46,331 nucleotides of DNA from a virus. The notes under the pieces were generated by a model. That model saw only the letters and a list, made by a program, of their open reading frames with translations. It ran no database searches and was not told the origin of the DNA. Every line of letters starts with the position of its first letter. Positions within the stretch are counted from its first letter, which is position 1. Of this stretch, positions 6,871-16,122 are shown piece by piece. The stretch covers positions 1-46,331 of IMG/VR virus record IMGVR_UViG_3300042806_000041. One strand, written 5' to 3'. A program made the translations under genes and the position numbers.

Positions 6871-9094
6871 TCTGTGTAGGGTAGTAAAGGATTATATTCC
6901 TCCTGCAGTAATCTCTAACAAGAATAGAGTGATGTCGTGGCTGTACGGGTATAACGAGCAGTACGATGTTGTTGTTATTTCTAAGAACGGCAAGATAGGG
7001 GATGTGGTAGAGATATCAGGTTTGAAAATTGCCCTGCCTATTGCTCCCGAGAAGTGTCATCAAAGACATTCATCTAAAGCTGAGCAGCATTGGGAGAGAG
7101 AAGATATCCCCAAGGAGCTGGCCAAGATTCAATCCATATTTCAGTGGAACGATAAGCCAAAGGAGTTTAAGGATAGATGGGTCGATTACATCGAGCGGGA
7201 GTTTGACCGCAGAGAGCAAGGCTTTTGGTTTATGAACAATGGCGTGAAGACCTATATCACAGGCTCACACTATATGTATCTACAATGGTCTAGCATTGAC
7301 GTAGGATACCCTGACTTCCGTGAGGCCAATAGAATCTACTGGATATTTTGGGAGGCCTGTCGTGCAGACCCAAGGTCATTTGGCATGATATATTTAAAGA
7401 TTAGACGTTCAGGATTCTCATTCATGTCATCATCTGAATGTGTAAACATAGGCACGCTTGCACGTGATGCACGTATTGGCATCTTGTCTAAGACTGGAGC
7501 CGATGCAAAGAAGATGTTTACCGATAAGGTGGTCCCTATTAATAGTAGGCTGCCATTTTTCTTTAAGCCTATCATGGACGGTATGGATAAGCCAAAGACA
7601 GAGTTGGCATTCCGTGTTCCTGCATCCAAGATTACTAAGAAGAATATGTATGAATCAGATGATACAGATATCGATGGACTCGATACTACTATTGACTGGA
7701 AGAATACTGAAGACAACTCATACGATGGTGAGAAGCTATTGTTCTTGGCCCATGACGAATCTGGTAAATGGACCAAGCCTGTAAACATCAAAGAGAATTG
7801 GCGTGTAACTAAGACCTGTCTACGTTTGGGTAGCAAGATTATTGGCAAGTGCATGATGGGCTCTACATCAAACGCCTTGAATAAAGGTGGCCAGAACTTC
7901 AAGGATATTTATGAGGAGTCAAACGTAAAGACTCGTAATGCCAACGGCCAGACTAAAAGTGGGATGTACGCCATATTTATTCCAATGGAATGGAACATGG
8001 AAGGATTTATAGACCTATATGGTCATCCTGTATTTAATAAGCCGAATCAACCTATAAAGGGAGTCGATGGCAATTGGATTAAAAATGGTGCTATAGATTA
8101 TTGGGAGGCGGAAGTTGATTCACTAAAGAGTGACCCAGATGCACTGAATGAATTCTATCGTCAGTTTCCACGTACAGAGTCTCACGCATTCCGTGATGAG
8201 AGCAAGTCATCTATCTTTAACTTAACCAAGATATATCAGCAGATAGACTACAATGACTCCATGATTAAGGAGCACTACATTACAAGGGGCTCCTTCTCTT
8301 GGAAGGATGGCATTAAAGACACTGAAGTAATTTGGACCCCTGATAATAGAGGAAGATTTTCAATTAGCTGGTTCCCACCAAAACATCTACACAATAATGT
8401 GCACATTCGTAATGGAATTAAATATCCCGGAAATGAACATATTGGGTCATTTGGATGTGATTCATACGATATATCTGCTGTGGTTGGCGGACGTGGTTCT
8501 AACGGAGCGCTACATGGAATGACTAAGTTCCACATGGATGATGCTCCAGCAAATGAGTTCTTTCTAGAGTACATCGCAAGGCCACAGACTGCTGAGATAT
8601 TTTTCGAAGAAGTGCTGATGGCCTGTGTGTTTTATGGGATGCCAATCTTGGTTGAAAACAATAAGCCAAGATTATTGTATCACTTAAAAAATAGGGGTTA
8701 CAGAGGTTTTTCTATTAACAGACCGGACAAACAGTTTGCGAAATTGACTAAGACTGAACGAGAGTTAGGCGGAATACCAAACTCATCAGAAGATGTCAAG
8801 CAAGCTCACGCTTCAGCAATAGAGTCGTATATCGAGAAATTTGTTGGCCTTGATTTAGAAGGGAAGTATAGAGATGCGGACCTAATGGGAACGATGCCAT
8901 TTACAAGAACGCTTGAGGATTGGGCTAAATTCGATATAAATGACCGAACAAAGTTCGATGCTTGTATCAGCTCAGGGCTTGCGATAATGGCGAATCAGAA
9001 GCACCTGTACGTGCCTGAAAAAAAAGAATCGAAATTAATTATTAACTTCGCTAAATATAAGAACGAAGGGACAATAAGTCAATTGGACAAATGA
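6845..9094 (+). CDS. terL: Terminase large subunit
   Basis: The product (749 aa from TTG 6845) is the ATPase-nuclease that pumps DNA into the prohead. A Walker A-like loop is RRSGFS (residues 187-192), Walker B is LLFLAHDE with Asp304-Glu305, and the coupling motif is GSTS (339-342). The RNase H-fold nuclease shows Asp539 in FGCDSYD, Glu604 in LVENN and Asp705 in KFDACISSG. The Walker A is deviant, lacking the usual Lys-Ser/Thr ending. The start is uncertain: no ATG precedes residue 30 (ATG 6932, MSWLYGYNEQYD), but VVKDYIPPAVISNKNRV upstream looks coding, so the TTG start overlapping the preceding gene is preferred. It overlaps the portal gene by 4 bases. Confidence 0.92.
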   Translation: MQSEGQSSSLCRVVKDYIPPAVISNKNRVMSWLYGYNEQYDVVVISKNGKIGDVVEISGLKIALPIAPEKCHQRHSSKAEQHWEREDIPKELAKIQSIFQWNDKPKEFKDRWVDYIEREFDRREQGFWFMNNGVKTYITGSHYMYLQWSSIDVGYPDFREANRIYWIFWEACRADPRSFGMIYLKIRRSGFSFMSSSECVNIGTLARDARIGILSKTGADAKKMFTDKVVPINSRLPFFFKPIMDGMDKPKTELAFRVPASKITKKNMYESDDTDIDGLDTTIDWKNTEDNSYDGEKLLFLAHDESGKWTKPVNIKENWRVTKTCLRLGSKIIGKCMMGSTSNALNKGGQNFKDIYEESNVKTRNANGQTKSGMYAIFIPMEWNMEGFIDLYGHPVFNKPNQPIKGVDGNWIKNGAIDYWEAEVDSLKSDPDALNEFYRQFPRTESHAFRDESKSSIFNLTKIYQQIDYNDSMIKEHYITRGSFSWKDGIKDTEVIWTPDNRGRFSISWFPPKHLHNNVHIRNGIKYPGNEHIGSFGCDSYDISAVVGGRGSNGALHGMTKFHMDDAPANEFFLEYIARPQTAEIFFEEVLMACVFYGMPILVENNKPRLLYHLKNRGYRGFSINRPDKQFAKLTKTERELGGIPNSSEDVKQAHASAIESYIEKFVGLDLEGKYRDADLMGTMPFTRTLEDWAKFDINDRTKFDACISSGLAIMANQKHLYVPEKKESKLIINFAKYKNEGTISQLDK

Positions 9095-11526
9095 AGAATA
9101 TAACAATCCAAATTAATTCGGTATCGTTTCCTAGCCAATTGGCCACGGATGCTGAAAAAGAATCCGACACCTTTGGTCTACAAGTTGGTCAGGCTATACA
9201 ATATGAATGGTTTAGAAAAGATGGAAACTCTTGTAGATACTATGGACAATGGCAAGGCTTCAGAAGATTAAGACTATATGCTCGTGGAGAGCAGCCTATA
9301 GGTAAATATAAAAATGAATTAGCTATTGACGGAGACTTGTCTTACTTAAACCTAGACTGGACTCCAGTTCCTATTCTCCCTAAGTTTATTGACATTGTTG
9401 TTAACGGTATGTCTGACCGACTATTTAAGGTTAAGGCATATGCTCAGGATGCAATGTCTCAGGCAAAGCGTAGTAAGTATCAGGACATGATTGAAAGCCA
9501 GATGGTGGCAAAACCTGTACTTGAGATTATTCAGGAAGAAACTGGAGCGAATCCTTTTGTTATGAATCCAGATGAGCTCCCTCAAACTGATGAGGAGCTA
9601 TCACTATATATGCAGCTTAATTATAAGCCTGCAATTGAAATAGCTGAAGAGGAAGCTGTCAACACTATCTTTGATGAGAATCATTACGATGATATCAGAA
9701 AAAGATTGAACTATGATTTAACTGTAATTGGTATAGGTGTCGCTAAGCATGAGTTCCTTCAGGGCGAAGGCGTAAAGATTTCTTACGTAGACCCTGCCAA
9801 TATTATTTATAGCTACACCGAGGACCCATTCTTTAAGGACTGTTTTTATTGGGGAGAAATTAAAACTCTTCCAATATCTGAGTTAATGAAGATTGACCAA
9901 TCGCTCACAAAAGAAGACCTACAAGAGATTACTCAGTACAGCCAATCTTGGTATGACTATTACAATGTAGCTCAGTTCTATGAGAACAGTTTGTTCTACA
10001 GGGACACTTGCACGTTGCTTTACTTTAATTATAAGACCACCAAGAAGATTGTTTACAAGAAAAAGAATCTTGAAGGTGGTGGCTCTAGAGTAATTGAGAA
10101 GGATGAGAACTTTAACCCGCCAACAGAAATGATGGAGGAGGGCAACTTTGAAAAGATTGAGAAGACTATTGACGTATGGTACGAAGGTATCATGGTTATG
10201 GGTACCAACATTCTTTTGCAATGGAAGATGTCTGAGAATATGGTTCGTCCAAAGTCAGCATCGCAACACGCATTACCAAACTATGTGGCTTGTGCTCCTC
10301 GTATGTATAAGGGAGTAATTGAGTCTTTGTGCAGAAGGATGATTCCATTTGCTGACTTGATTCAAATCACCCACTTAAAGCTGCAGCAGGTCATTGCACG
10401 TACAGTCCCTGATGGTGTATTCATTGATGCCGATGGTCTTAATGAGATTGACTTGGGTACAGGCAACGCTTACAATCCTGAGGACGCATTGAGGCTATAC
10501 TTCCAGACAGGTAGTGTTATTGGACGTAGCTATACTCAGGATGGAGACTTTAACAATGCTAGGGTCCCTATTCAACAGCTTAGCTCCAATTCAGGAGCTG
10601 GCAAGACTCAGATGCTAATCACCAATATGAATCACTATATTGACATGATTAGGTCTGTCACCGGTCTTAACGAAGCTAGAGACGGCTCTATGCCTGACCC
10701 TAACTCTTTAGTTGGTCTACAGAAACTAGCAGCACTTAACTCTAACACAGCTACACGTCACATACTTGATGGCAGCTTGTACCTTTACAGGTCCTTGTCA
10801 GAGGCACTGACATATAGAGTTGCTGACATATTAGAGTACTCTGACTTTGCTGACGAATTTGCCAATCAAATAGGTAAGTATAATGTCTCTATCCTAAATG
10901 AGATTAAAGACCTATACATTTACGACTTTGGTATCTTTATTGAGGTTTCTCCTGATGAAGAGCAAAGAGCTCAGCTTGAAGCAAACATTCAAATGGCTTT
11001 GTCTAAAGGAGACATTAACCTTGAGGATGCTATTGACATTAGAGAGCTAAAGAATCTGAAGCTTGCCAATCAGTTACTTAAACTAAAGAGAGTAAAGAAG
11101 CAGGAGCGAGAGGAGAAGATGCAGATGCAACAGCAGGCTATGGTTGCTCAGCAGCAGATGCAGGCCCAGCAATTGGCATCAGAGACTGCTATGCAGAAGA
11201 TACAGCTTGAGACTCAAGCAAAGATGCAGTTGAAGCAAGCTGAGATAGCTTTTGATATTGAGAAGGGCAAGAGTGAGGCTATGCTTAAATCTCAGCTGAT
11301 GAGAGAAGAGTTTGAGTACAATCTTCAGCTTAGAAGTATGGACGTTACAAGCCTGACTGACAGAGAAAAAATGAAGGAGGATGCCAAGGCTAAAAGAATT
11401 AGCCAGCAGAATACCGAGCAATCTAAATTAATTAATCAAAGAAAGAACAACCTTCCTCCTTTGAGTTTCGAATCAAATGAAGACAGCTTAGATGGTTTTG
11501 ATTTGGCTGAATTTGAACCTCGATAA
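9091..11526 (+). CDS. Portal protein
   Basis: The 811-aa product follows terminase with an ATGA overlap and has the size and layout of podovirus portals: a mixed N-terminal part, a central helical stem region, then a long Gln/Lys/Glu-rich helix (about residues 660-780, with repeated MQxQQ) likely forming the barrel. It forms the dodecameric channel at one vertex through which DNA enters and leaves, and docks TerL. Segments such as LPKFIDIVVNGMSDRLFKVK and SVTGLNEARDGSMPDPNSLV are typical of portals in this group as I remember them. The stop is followed by a promoter-like site and the scaffold gene. Confidence 0.85.
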   Translation: MKNITIQINSVSFPSQLATDAEKESDTFGLQVGQAIQYEWFRKDGNSCRYYGQWQGFRRLRLYARGEQPIGKYKNELAIDGDLSYLNLDWTPVPILPKFIDIVVNGMSDRLFKVKAYAQDAMSQAKRSKYQDMIESQMVAKPVLEIIQEETGANPFVMNPDELPQTDEELSLYMQLNYKPAIEIAEEEAVNTIFDENHYDDIRKRLNYDLTVIGIGVAKHEFLQGEGVKISYVDPANIIYSYTEDPFFKDCFYWGEIKTLPISELMKIDQSLTKEDLQEITQYSQSWYDYYNVAQFYENSLFYRDTCTLLYFNYKTTKKIVYKKKNLEGGGSRVIEKDENFNPPTEMMEEGNFEKIEKTIDVWYEGIMVMGTNILLQWKMSENMVRPKSASQHALPNYVACAPRMYKGVIESLCRRMIPFADLIQITHLKLQQVIARTVPDGVFIDADGLNEIDLGTGNAYNPEDALRLYFQTGSVIGRSYTQDGDFNNARVPIQQLSSNSGAGKTQMLITNMNHYIDMIRSVTGLNEARDGSMPDPNSLVGLQKLAALNSNTATRHILDGSLYLYRSLSEALTYRVADILEYSDFADEFANQIGKYNVSILNEIKDLYIYDFGIFIEVSPDEEQRAQLEANIQMALSKGDINLEDAIDIRELKNLKLANQLLKLKRVKKQEREEKMQMQQQAMVAQQQMQAQQLASETAMQKIQLETQAKMQLKQAEIAFDIEKGKSEAMLKSQLMREEFEYNLQLRSMDVTSLTDREKMKEDAKAKRISQQNTEQSKLINQRKNNLPPLSFESNEDSLDGFDLAEFEPR

Positions 11527-11544
11527 AATGTTAAAATAATTAAT

Positions 11545-11552
11545 TAAGTTTG
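11545..11552 (+). promoter_or_regulatory. Bacteroidota-type -7 promoter core TAAGTTTG
   Basis: TAAGTTTG matches TAnnTTTG exactly, in the only gap between portal and scaffold genes, 20 bases before ATG 11573. No clear TTG -33 box is seen at the right distance, so the site may be weak or activator-dependent. It would drive the scaffold and capsid genes. Confidence 0.45.
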
Positions 11553-11572
11553 TACAAATAAAATCTAATAAA

Positions 11573-12646
11573 ATGGAAATCAAAGTAAGGTCACTAGACG
11601 TCATTGAACCGAAGAGTGTTCAAGAGGTAGAAAACGAGTTGATTGAAAAACACGAGCAGTCATTAGTAGAAAGTAGTGAAGGCTCTATTGAAGAGTCTGA
11701 GCCTGTAGAGTTTAACTTTAAAGACGAAGACGTTCTTTCATATATTGGTAAAAGGTACAATAAGCAGATTAACTCATTGGATGATTTGGTTGCTGAGCGT
11801 AAAGACTCAGAGCCATTGCCTGAAGATGTGGCTGCTTATTTAAAGTATAAAAAAGAAACAGGGAGAGGCTTCGAGGATTTCTTGCAATTGAATAAGGATT
11901 TCGATTCAATGGATTCAGAAGAGCTACTAAGAAACTATCTCACATCTACTCAAGAAGGATTAGACAGTGAGGATATTGAGGCTTTAATGGATGACTATTC
12001 ATTCGATGAAGATTTGGATGATGAGTCTACTGTTAAGAAAGCTAAGATAGCTAGGAAAAAAATTATTGCTGAGGCTAAGAAATACTTCAACAATCAGAAG
12101 GAAAAATATAAAGTCCCGCTTGAGTCAAGTATGGGCTTTGTTTCCGATGAAGAGAAGGAGTTGTATGATAGCTACAAACAATATATTAGTGAGGCGAAAA
12201 CTATAGAGGAGGAGACTAATCGAAAGCGTAAATGGTTTGACCAAAAGACAGATGAGGTCTTTAGTAAAGACTTCAAAGGATTTGAGTTTAACATTAACGA
12301 CAAGAGGATTTCGTTTGCTCCGGGTGATGCCAATGAGTTGAAAAGAATGCAGGCTACTCCTCAGAACTTTATCAATAAGTTCTTGGATGAAAACGGCATG
12401 ATTAAAGACGCATCGGGATACCACAGGTCATTAGCCATGGCAATGAATCCTGAGAAGTTTGCCAAGTTTTTTTATGAGCAAGGTATGTCAGATGCTACTG
12501 ACGATGTTACTCGTAAAATCAAGAACATTAATATGACGGAGCGTAGAGCTCCTGAAATAGGGCAGCCAACAGGAGGAATGCAGGTGAGGGCGGTAAACCC
12601 TGACTCAGGTAAAAACCTGAGAATCCGCAGCGCAAAAAAAATGTAA
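11573..12646 (+). CDS. Putative scaffolding / head assembly protein
   Basis: The 357-aa product has a very acidic N-terminal half (dense Glu/Asp to about residue 150), a helical Lys/Glu-rich middle and a basic C-terminal end (GKNLRIRSAKKM). An acidic coiled protein with a basic capsid-binding tail, coded directly before the major capsid protein, is the usual picture of a scaffold. No protease triad was recognised. The start ATG 11573 has an A-rich leader. The alternative is a minor head protein. Confidence 0.55.
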   Translation: MEIKVRSLDVIEPKSVQEVENELIEKHEQSLVESSEGSIEESEPVEFNFKDEDVLSYIGKRYNKQINSLDDLVAERKDSEPLPEDVAAYLKYKKETGRGFEDFLQLNKDFDSMDSEELLRNYLTSTQEGLDSEDIEALMDDYSFDEDLDDESTVKKAKIARKKIIAEAKKYFNNQKEKYKVPLESSMGFVSDEEKELYDSYKQYISEAKTIEEETNRKRKWFDQKTDEVFSKDFKGFEFNINDKRISFAPGDANELKRMQATPQNFINKFLDENGMIKDASGYHRSLAMAMNPEKFAKFFYEQGMSDATDDVTRKIKNINMTERRAPEIGQPTGGMQVRAVNPDSGKNLRIRSAKKM

Positions 12647-12666
12647 AAACTAAAAACTAAAAAACA
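12646..12666 (+). promoter_or_regulatory. A-rich translation leader of the capsid gene
   Basis: The 20 bases before ATG 12667 are nearly all A, with two copies of the unit AAAAACT. Bacteroidota genes commonly use such unstructured A-rich leaders instead of a Shine-Dalgarno site, and this one precedes what should be the most strongly translated gene. Confidence 0.5.
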
Positions 12667-14085
12667 ATGGCAAGTGCATTATTAAACAACCCTACCTATC
12701 AGCTGCAGCCTTCTGCAGAACAGGTAGCTTTGCAAACAAACTACATTACCAACTTCAACTTCTTGAACCAGTATCTTCCTGATACTTATGAGAAAGAATT
12801 TGAGCGTTATGGTAATAGAACCATCGCTTCTTTCCTTAGAATGGTAGGAGCTGAGATGCCTTCTAACTCTGACCAAATTAAGTGGGCAGAACAAGGACGT
12901 CTACACATTAAGTACACTGACGTAACTTCAGCCGCAGCTCTTGGTGCAAACACTGCAACCTTTACTGTAGCTGACAGTGGTGTTACTTACATCGCAATCC
13001 GTGTAGGTCAGACTTTGATGATTCAGAATAACGCTTCAGGTGTATTCAACAAAGCAATCGTAACTGCTGTACCTTCTGCAACTACTTTCACTGTAGCTTT
13101 CTATGAGGCAGCTGGACAGGCGTTCGCAGTTTCTACTCAGTGTACTGTATTTATTTACGGTTCTGAATTCAAGAAAGGTACTAACGGAATGGTTGGTTCT
13201 TTGGAATCTGAAGATGAAATCTTCTCTAACAACCCTATTATCATCAAAGATAAGTATGCGGTTAACGGTTCTGACATGGCTCAGATTGGATGGGTAGAAG
13301 TAACTACCGAGAATGGTGCAACTGGATACCTTTGGTATTTGAAGTCTGAGCACGAGACTCGTCTACGTTTCGAAGATTATCTTGAGACTGCAATGATTGA
13401 AGCAGTTCCTGCCGCTACTGGTTCTGGAGCCAAGACTGCTGGAATGATGGGTTCTGAAGGTATCTTCTATGTTGTAAACAACAGAGGAAACGTATGGGGC
13501 GGTGGTACTCCAACCTCTCTTTCTGATTGGGATTCTATCGTATCTCGACTTGACAAGCAGGGAGCTATCGAAGAGAACGTAGTGTTCGTTAATCGTGGCC
13601 TTAGCTTCGACATTGACAATATGTTGGCTACCTTGAACGGATACAATGGAGTTAACGCTGCAGGTGCTGCATCTTATGGTCTATTTGACAACGATGTTGA
13701 CATGGCGTTGAACCTTGGATTCACTGGCTTCCGTAGAGGTTATGACTTCTACAAGTCTGACTGGAAGTACTTGAATGACCCAACTATGCGTGGAGGTCTA
13801 AATACTACTGCAGCTACTGCAACTGGTACTATCACAGGTTTGATGGTTCCTGCAGGTTCTACTTCAGTGTATGACCAAATCATGGGTAAGAACGCTAAGC
13901 GTCCATTCTTGCACGTACGTTACAGAGCTTCTGAAGCTGAAGACAGACGTTACAAGACTTGGATTACAGGTTCTGCCGGTGGTGCTGCTACCAGCGACCT
14001 TGATGCAATGGAGGTCAACTTCCTATCTGAGCGTTGTGTATGTACCTTGGGTGCAAACAACTTCGTATTGTTCAGATACGGATGA
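12667..14085 (+). CDS. Major capsid protein
   Basis: The 472-aa product is called from size, order (terminase, portal, scaffold, then this), an A-rich leader before it and a strong terminator after it. The N-terminal region LPDTYEKEFERYGNRTIASF and AEMPSNSDQIKWAEQGRLHI, and the later FIYGSEFKKGTNGMVGSLES, resemble capsid proteins of crAss-like and related Bacteroidota podoviruses as I remember them; this was not checked. Codon use is noticeably uniform (CGT for Arg, many GAC/AAC), as expected for a highly expressed protein. It presumably folds as an HK97-type subunit and may be a client of the GroES-like protein. Confidence 0.82.
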   Translation: MASALLNNPTYQLQPSAEQVALQTNYITNFNFLNQYLPDTYEKEFERYGNRTIASFLRMVGAEMPSNSDQIKWAEQGRLHIKYTDVTSAAALGANTATFTVADSGVTYIAIRVGQTLMIQNNASGVFNKAIVTAVPSATTFTVAFYEAAGQAFAVSTQCTVFIYGSEFKKGTNGMVGSLESEDEIFSNNPIIIKDKYAVNGSDMAQIGWVEVTTENGATGYLWYLKSEHETRLRFEDYLETAMIEAVPAATGSGAKTAGMMGSEGIFYVVNNRGNVWGGGTPTSLSDWDSIVSRLDKQGAIEENVVFVNRGLSFDIDNMLATLNGYNGVNAAGAASYGLFDNDVDMALNLGFTGFRRGYDFYKSDWKYLNDPTMRGGLNTTAATATGTITGLMVPAGSTSVYDQIMGKNAKRPFLHVRYRASEAEDRRYKTWITGSAGGAATSDLDAMEVNFLSERCVCTLGANNFVLFRYG

Positions 14086-14094
14086 TAAATAAAC

Positions 14095-14119
14095 AGAGGG
14101 GCCGATTGGCCCCTCTTTT
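14095..14119 (+). terminator. Rho-independent terminator after the capsid gene
   Basis: A perfect 9-bp stem, AGAGGGGCC (14095-14103) with GGCCCCTCT (14108-14116), closes a GATT loop and runs into a T tract. It lies 10 bases after the capsid stop and would end most transcripts there, giving the capsid gene its own strong unit. Confidence 0.9.
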
Positions 14120-14140
14120 AACCTTTAAATAAAAAACATC

Positions 14141-14482
14141 ATGGCTATTAAGAAAAAGGGAGGAGACCCAGTACCAAAGAAAAAAGGACCGGGACCAAAA
14201 ACACTGCCTCAGGTTACAGTAAAAGCCTCTAGAATTGTTGACGAACCAGCAAAGAAGCCTAGTACTATTAATAAGAGAGCGCCATTAATGGATGTTCCAG
14301 TTGGTAAAAAGGGATATAGAATGTCAATTGATACCACAAACATGAACAAGCCAGATGAACAGACTTATAACTATACTATGAGAGATTCAACTGGAAAAGT
14401 TACATCAAAAGGAAACATAGCTCGTAGTGAGAGTAAGGCTGCCGCTAAGCAATTAGTTAATAAGCTTAAAGCAAAGAAGTAA
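14141..14482 (+). CDS. Small basic protein, probably virion-associated
   Basis: The 113-aa product is strongly basic: KKKGGDPVPKKKGPGPK near the start and AAAKQLVNKLKAKK at the end. It has no membrane segment. Lying between two terminators right after the capsid gene, it may be a DNA-binding or capsid-lining protein packaged with the genome. Function is not recognised. Confidence 0.65.
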   Translation: MAIKKKGGDPVPKKKGPGPKTLPQVTVKASRIVDEPAKKPSTINKRAPLMDVPVGKKGYRMSIDTTNMNKPDEQTYNYTMRDSTGKVTSKGNIARSESKAAAKQLVNKLKAKK

Positions 14483-14491
14483 GAATTAACT

Positions 14492-14520
14492 GAGGGAGTC
14501 GCTTTGGCTCTCTCTATTTT
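14492..14520 (+). terminator. Rho-independent terminator
   Basis: Stem GAGGGAGTC (14492-14500) pairs with GGCTCTCTC (14506-14514), 9 bp with two G-U pairs, around a GCTTT loop and followed by TATTTT. It lies 9 bases after the basic-protein stop. Confidence 0.8.
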
Positions 14521-14551
14521 AAATTTTAAATCAAATTAAATCTAACAACAA

Positions 14552-15292
14552 ATGGCTAAGGTTACACCTGTAGACAAGGTCTACAAACTTAAAATTGGGA
14601 ATCCACTTTCCTACACACTAGCATCAAGAAACCACCCTAGATTCCCTCTTATGTGGTTTGATGAGAAGAACAATGTCAATCGAGCTCTTAGATATGCAAC
14701 AAATCAGAAGTCTCCATTTGAAGACGAACAAGATGGCAATGCAATCATTGAGCCTATTATCTTTGAAGATGGATTCCTAAGAGTCCCAAAGCAAAACCCT
14801 GTACTACAACAGTTCCTACACTACCATCCATTAAATGGAATTATATTTACTGAAGTAGACAAGGAGAAAGAAGCAGCTGATGAGGTCAATGATTTGAACC
14901 TAGAGGTAGAGGCATTAGTAGAAGCTCGTCAATTGACTATCGAACAGATTGAAACTCTTACTAGAGTAATGTTTGGCAAGGACCCATCGACTGTGTCCAC
15001 AGCTGAATTGAAGCGTGACATCTTGGTATTTGCCAAGACAGACCCTAGAGAGTTTTTGAATATATTGAATGACCCTGAATTAAAGTTTCAAGCTAAAATC
15101 AGAATGTTCTTCGAAAACAAGTTATTGATTTTGAGAAACAATGATAAAGAGATTTGGTTTAATACAGCGACTAACAAAAAGAAGATAATGTCAATCCCTT
15201 ATGGTGAGGACCCCTATGAAATTGCAGGTGGATTCTTACAGAGTGACGAAGGTATTGATTCACTGAGAATGTTAGATGCTATATTGGCATAA
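14552..15292 (+). CDS. Hypothetical virion protein
   Basis: The 246-aa product has a beta-rich first half (NPLSYTLASRNHPRFPLMWF) and a helical middle with many Glu (VNDLNLEVEALVEARQLT, then ELKRDILVFAKTDPREFLNI) that may be a short helix-extended-loop-helix unit. It lies within the head gene cluster between two terminators and is probably a head accessory or head-completion protein. No enzyme motif is seen. Confidence 0.6.
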   Translation: MAKVTPVDKVYKLKIGNPLSYTLASRNHPRFPLMWFDEKNNVNRALRYATNQKSPFEDEQDGNAIIEPIIFEDGFLRVPKQNPVLQQFLHYHPLNGIIFTEVDKEKEAADEVNDLNLEVEALVEARQLTIEQIETLTRVMFGKDPSTVSTAELKRDILVFAKTDPREFLNILNDPELKFQAKIRMFFENKLLILRNNDKEIWFNTATNKKKIMSIPYGEDPYEIAGGFLQSDEGIDSLRMLDAILA

Positions 15293-15324
15293 ATAGTTAA
15301 AATGATTTGCTGATACTTGGAAAT

Positions 15325-15353
15325 GAGGGCATTTTTTGTGCCCTCTTTTTTTT
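15325..15353 (+). terminator. Rho-independent terminator with long T tract
   Basis: Stem GAGGGCA (15325-15331) pairs perfectly with TGCCCTC (15339-15345) around a 7-base TTTTTTG loop and is followed by eight T. It is the third terminator within 1.3 kb of the capsid gene. Confidence 0.9.
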
Positions 15354-15356
15354 ATG

Positions 15357-15364
15357 TATATTTG
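15357..15364 (+). promoter_or_regulatory. Bacteroidota-type promoter, -7 box TATATTTG
   Basis: TATATTTG fits TAnnTTTG and lies just past the terminator, 15 bases before ATG 15380. A TTG triplet at 15336-15338, inside the terminator loop, is 18 bases upstream and could serve as a -33 box. It would restart transcription for the connector and tail genes. Confidence 0.6.
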
Positions 15365-15379
15365 TAAAAAGGCGAAAAA

Positions 15380-16120
15380 ATGATAAACTCTGTTAGAAAT
15401 ACGGTACTATCCGTTTTGAACAAGAACAACTACGGGTACATATCTCCGTCAGACTTTAACTTGTTTGCCAAGCAGGCTCAGATGGAAGTATTTGAAGAGT
15501 ACTTTTCTGAGTACAATAAGATAATAAACATGGAGAATGCTCGGATGTCAGGAACTGATTATGCCGACTTACGTAAAGCAGTAGAGGAAGCAGTTGAAAC
15601 ATTCATAGTTACATCTACTCTTACTCAGGTGACTCCAGCTTCAAATAGATTCTTTCTTCCATCTGCGACTACTACAGGATTTGATTACTTCATGATTAAC
15701 AAGGTTCTTTGTTACGATGCATCTGGTCCAACTAGAGTATTCAAAGGTGAAGCAGAGAAGGTTACTCATTCAAAAATTACAATGCTTGTAAACTCAAACC
15801 TTACAGCTCCTACCGAACTATATCCTGCTTACACACAAGAGGGCTCATCCCTTACAGTTTATCCTGCTAGTATTAATTTACCAAACGAGGTTGATGCAAA
15901 TTACTTTAGGTATCCAAAAGACCCGAAGTGGACGTATGTTACTTTGGCAAATGGTGAGCCAGTGTTTAATCAATCTCAACTTGACTACCAAGACTTTGAA
16001 GTTCCATTGGAAGACGAGATAAAACTTGTCTCAAAGATTCTTCAGTATGCAGGGATGTCTATACGTGAGATTGAGGCAGTACAGTTTGGTGGTAATGAAG
16101 AACAAAAACAATCACAATAA
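15380..16120 (+). CDS. Putative head-tail connector / adaptor protein
   Basis: The 246-aa product begins with helices (SVLNKNNYGYISPSDFNLFA), has a mixed middle and ends in Gln-rich helix. It stands two genes before the long nozzle-type protein, where podoviruses keep ring or adaptor proteins that dock on the portal. The next gene starts 2 bases after its stop. The role is inferred from order only. Confidence 0.5.
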   Translation: MINSVRNTVLSVLNKNNYGYISPSDFNLFAKQAQMEVFEEYFSEYNKIINMENARMSGTDYADLRKAVEEAVETFIVTSTLTQVTPASNRFFLPSATTTGFDYFMINKVLCYDASGPTRVFKGEAEKVTHSKITMLVNSNLTAPTELYPAYTQEGSSLTVYPASINLPNEVDANYFRYPKDPKWTYVTLANGEPVFNQSQLDYQDFEVPLEDEIKLVSKILQYAGMSIREIEAVQFGGNEEQKQSQ

Positions 16121-16122
16121 TC

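Noticed and set aside
7336-7902. 188-codon ORF on the minus strand inside the terminase gene
   Set aside because: It lies opposite clearly conserved terminase motifs, and its translation has no coding character; it is an antisense shadow.
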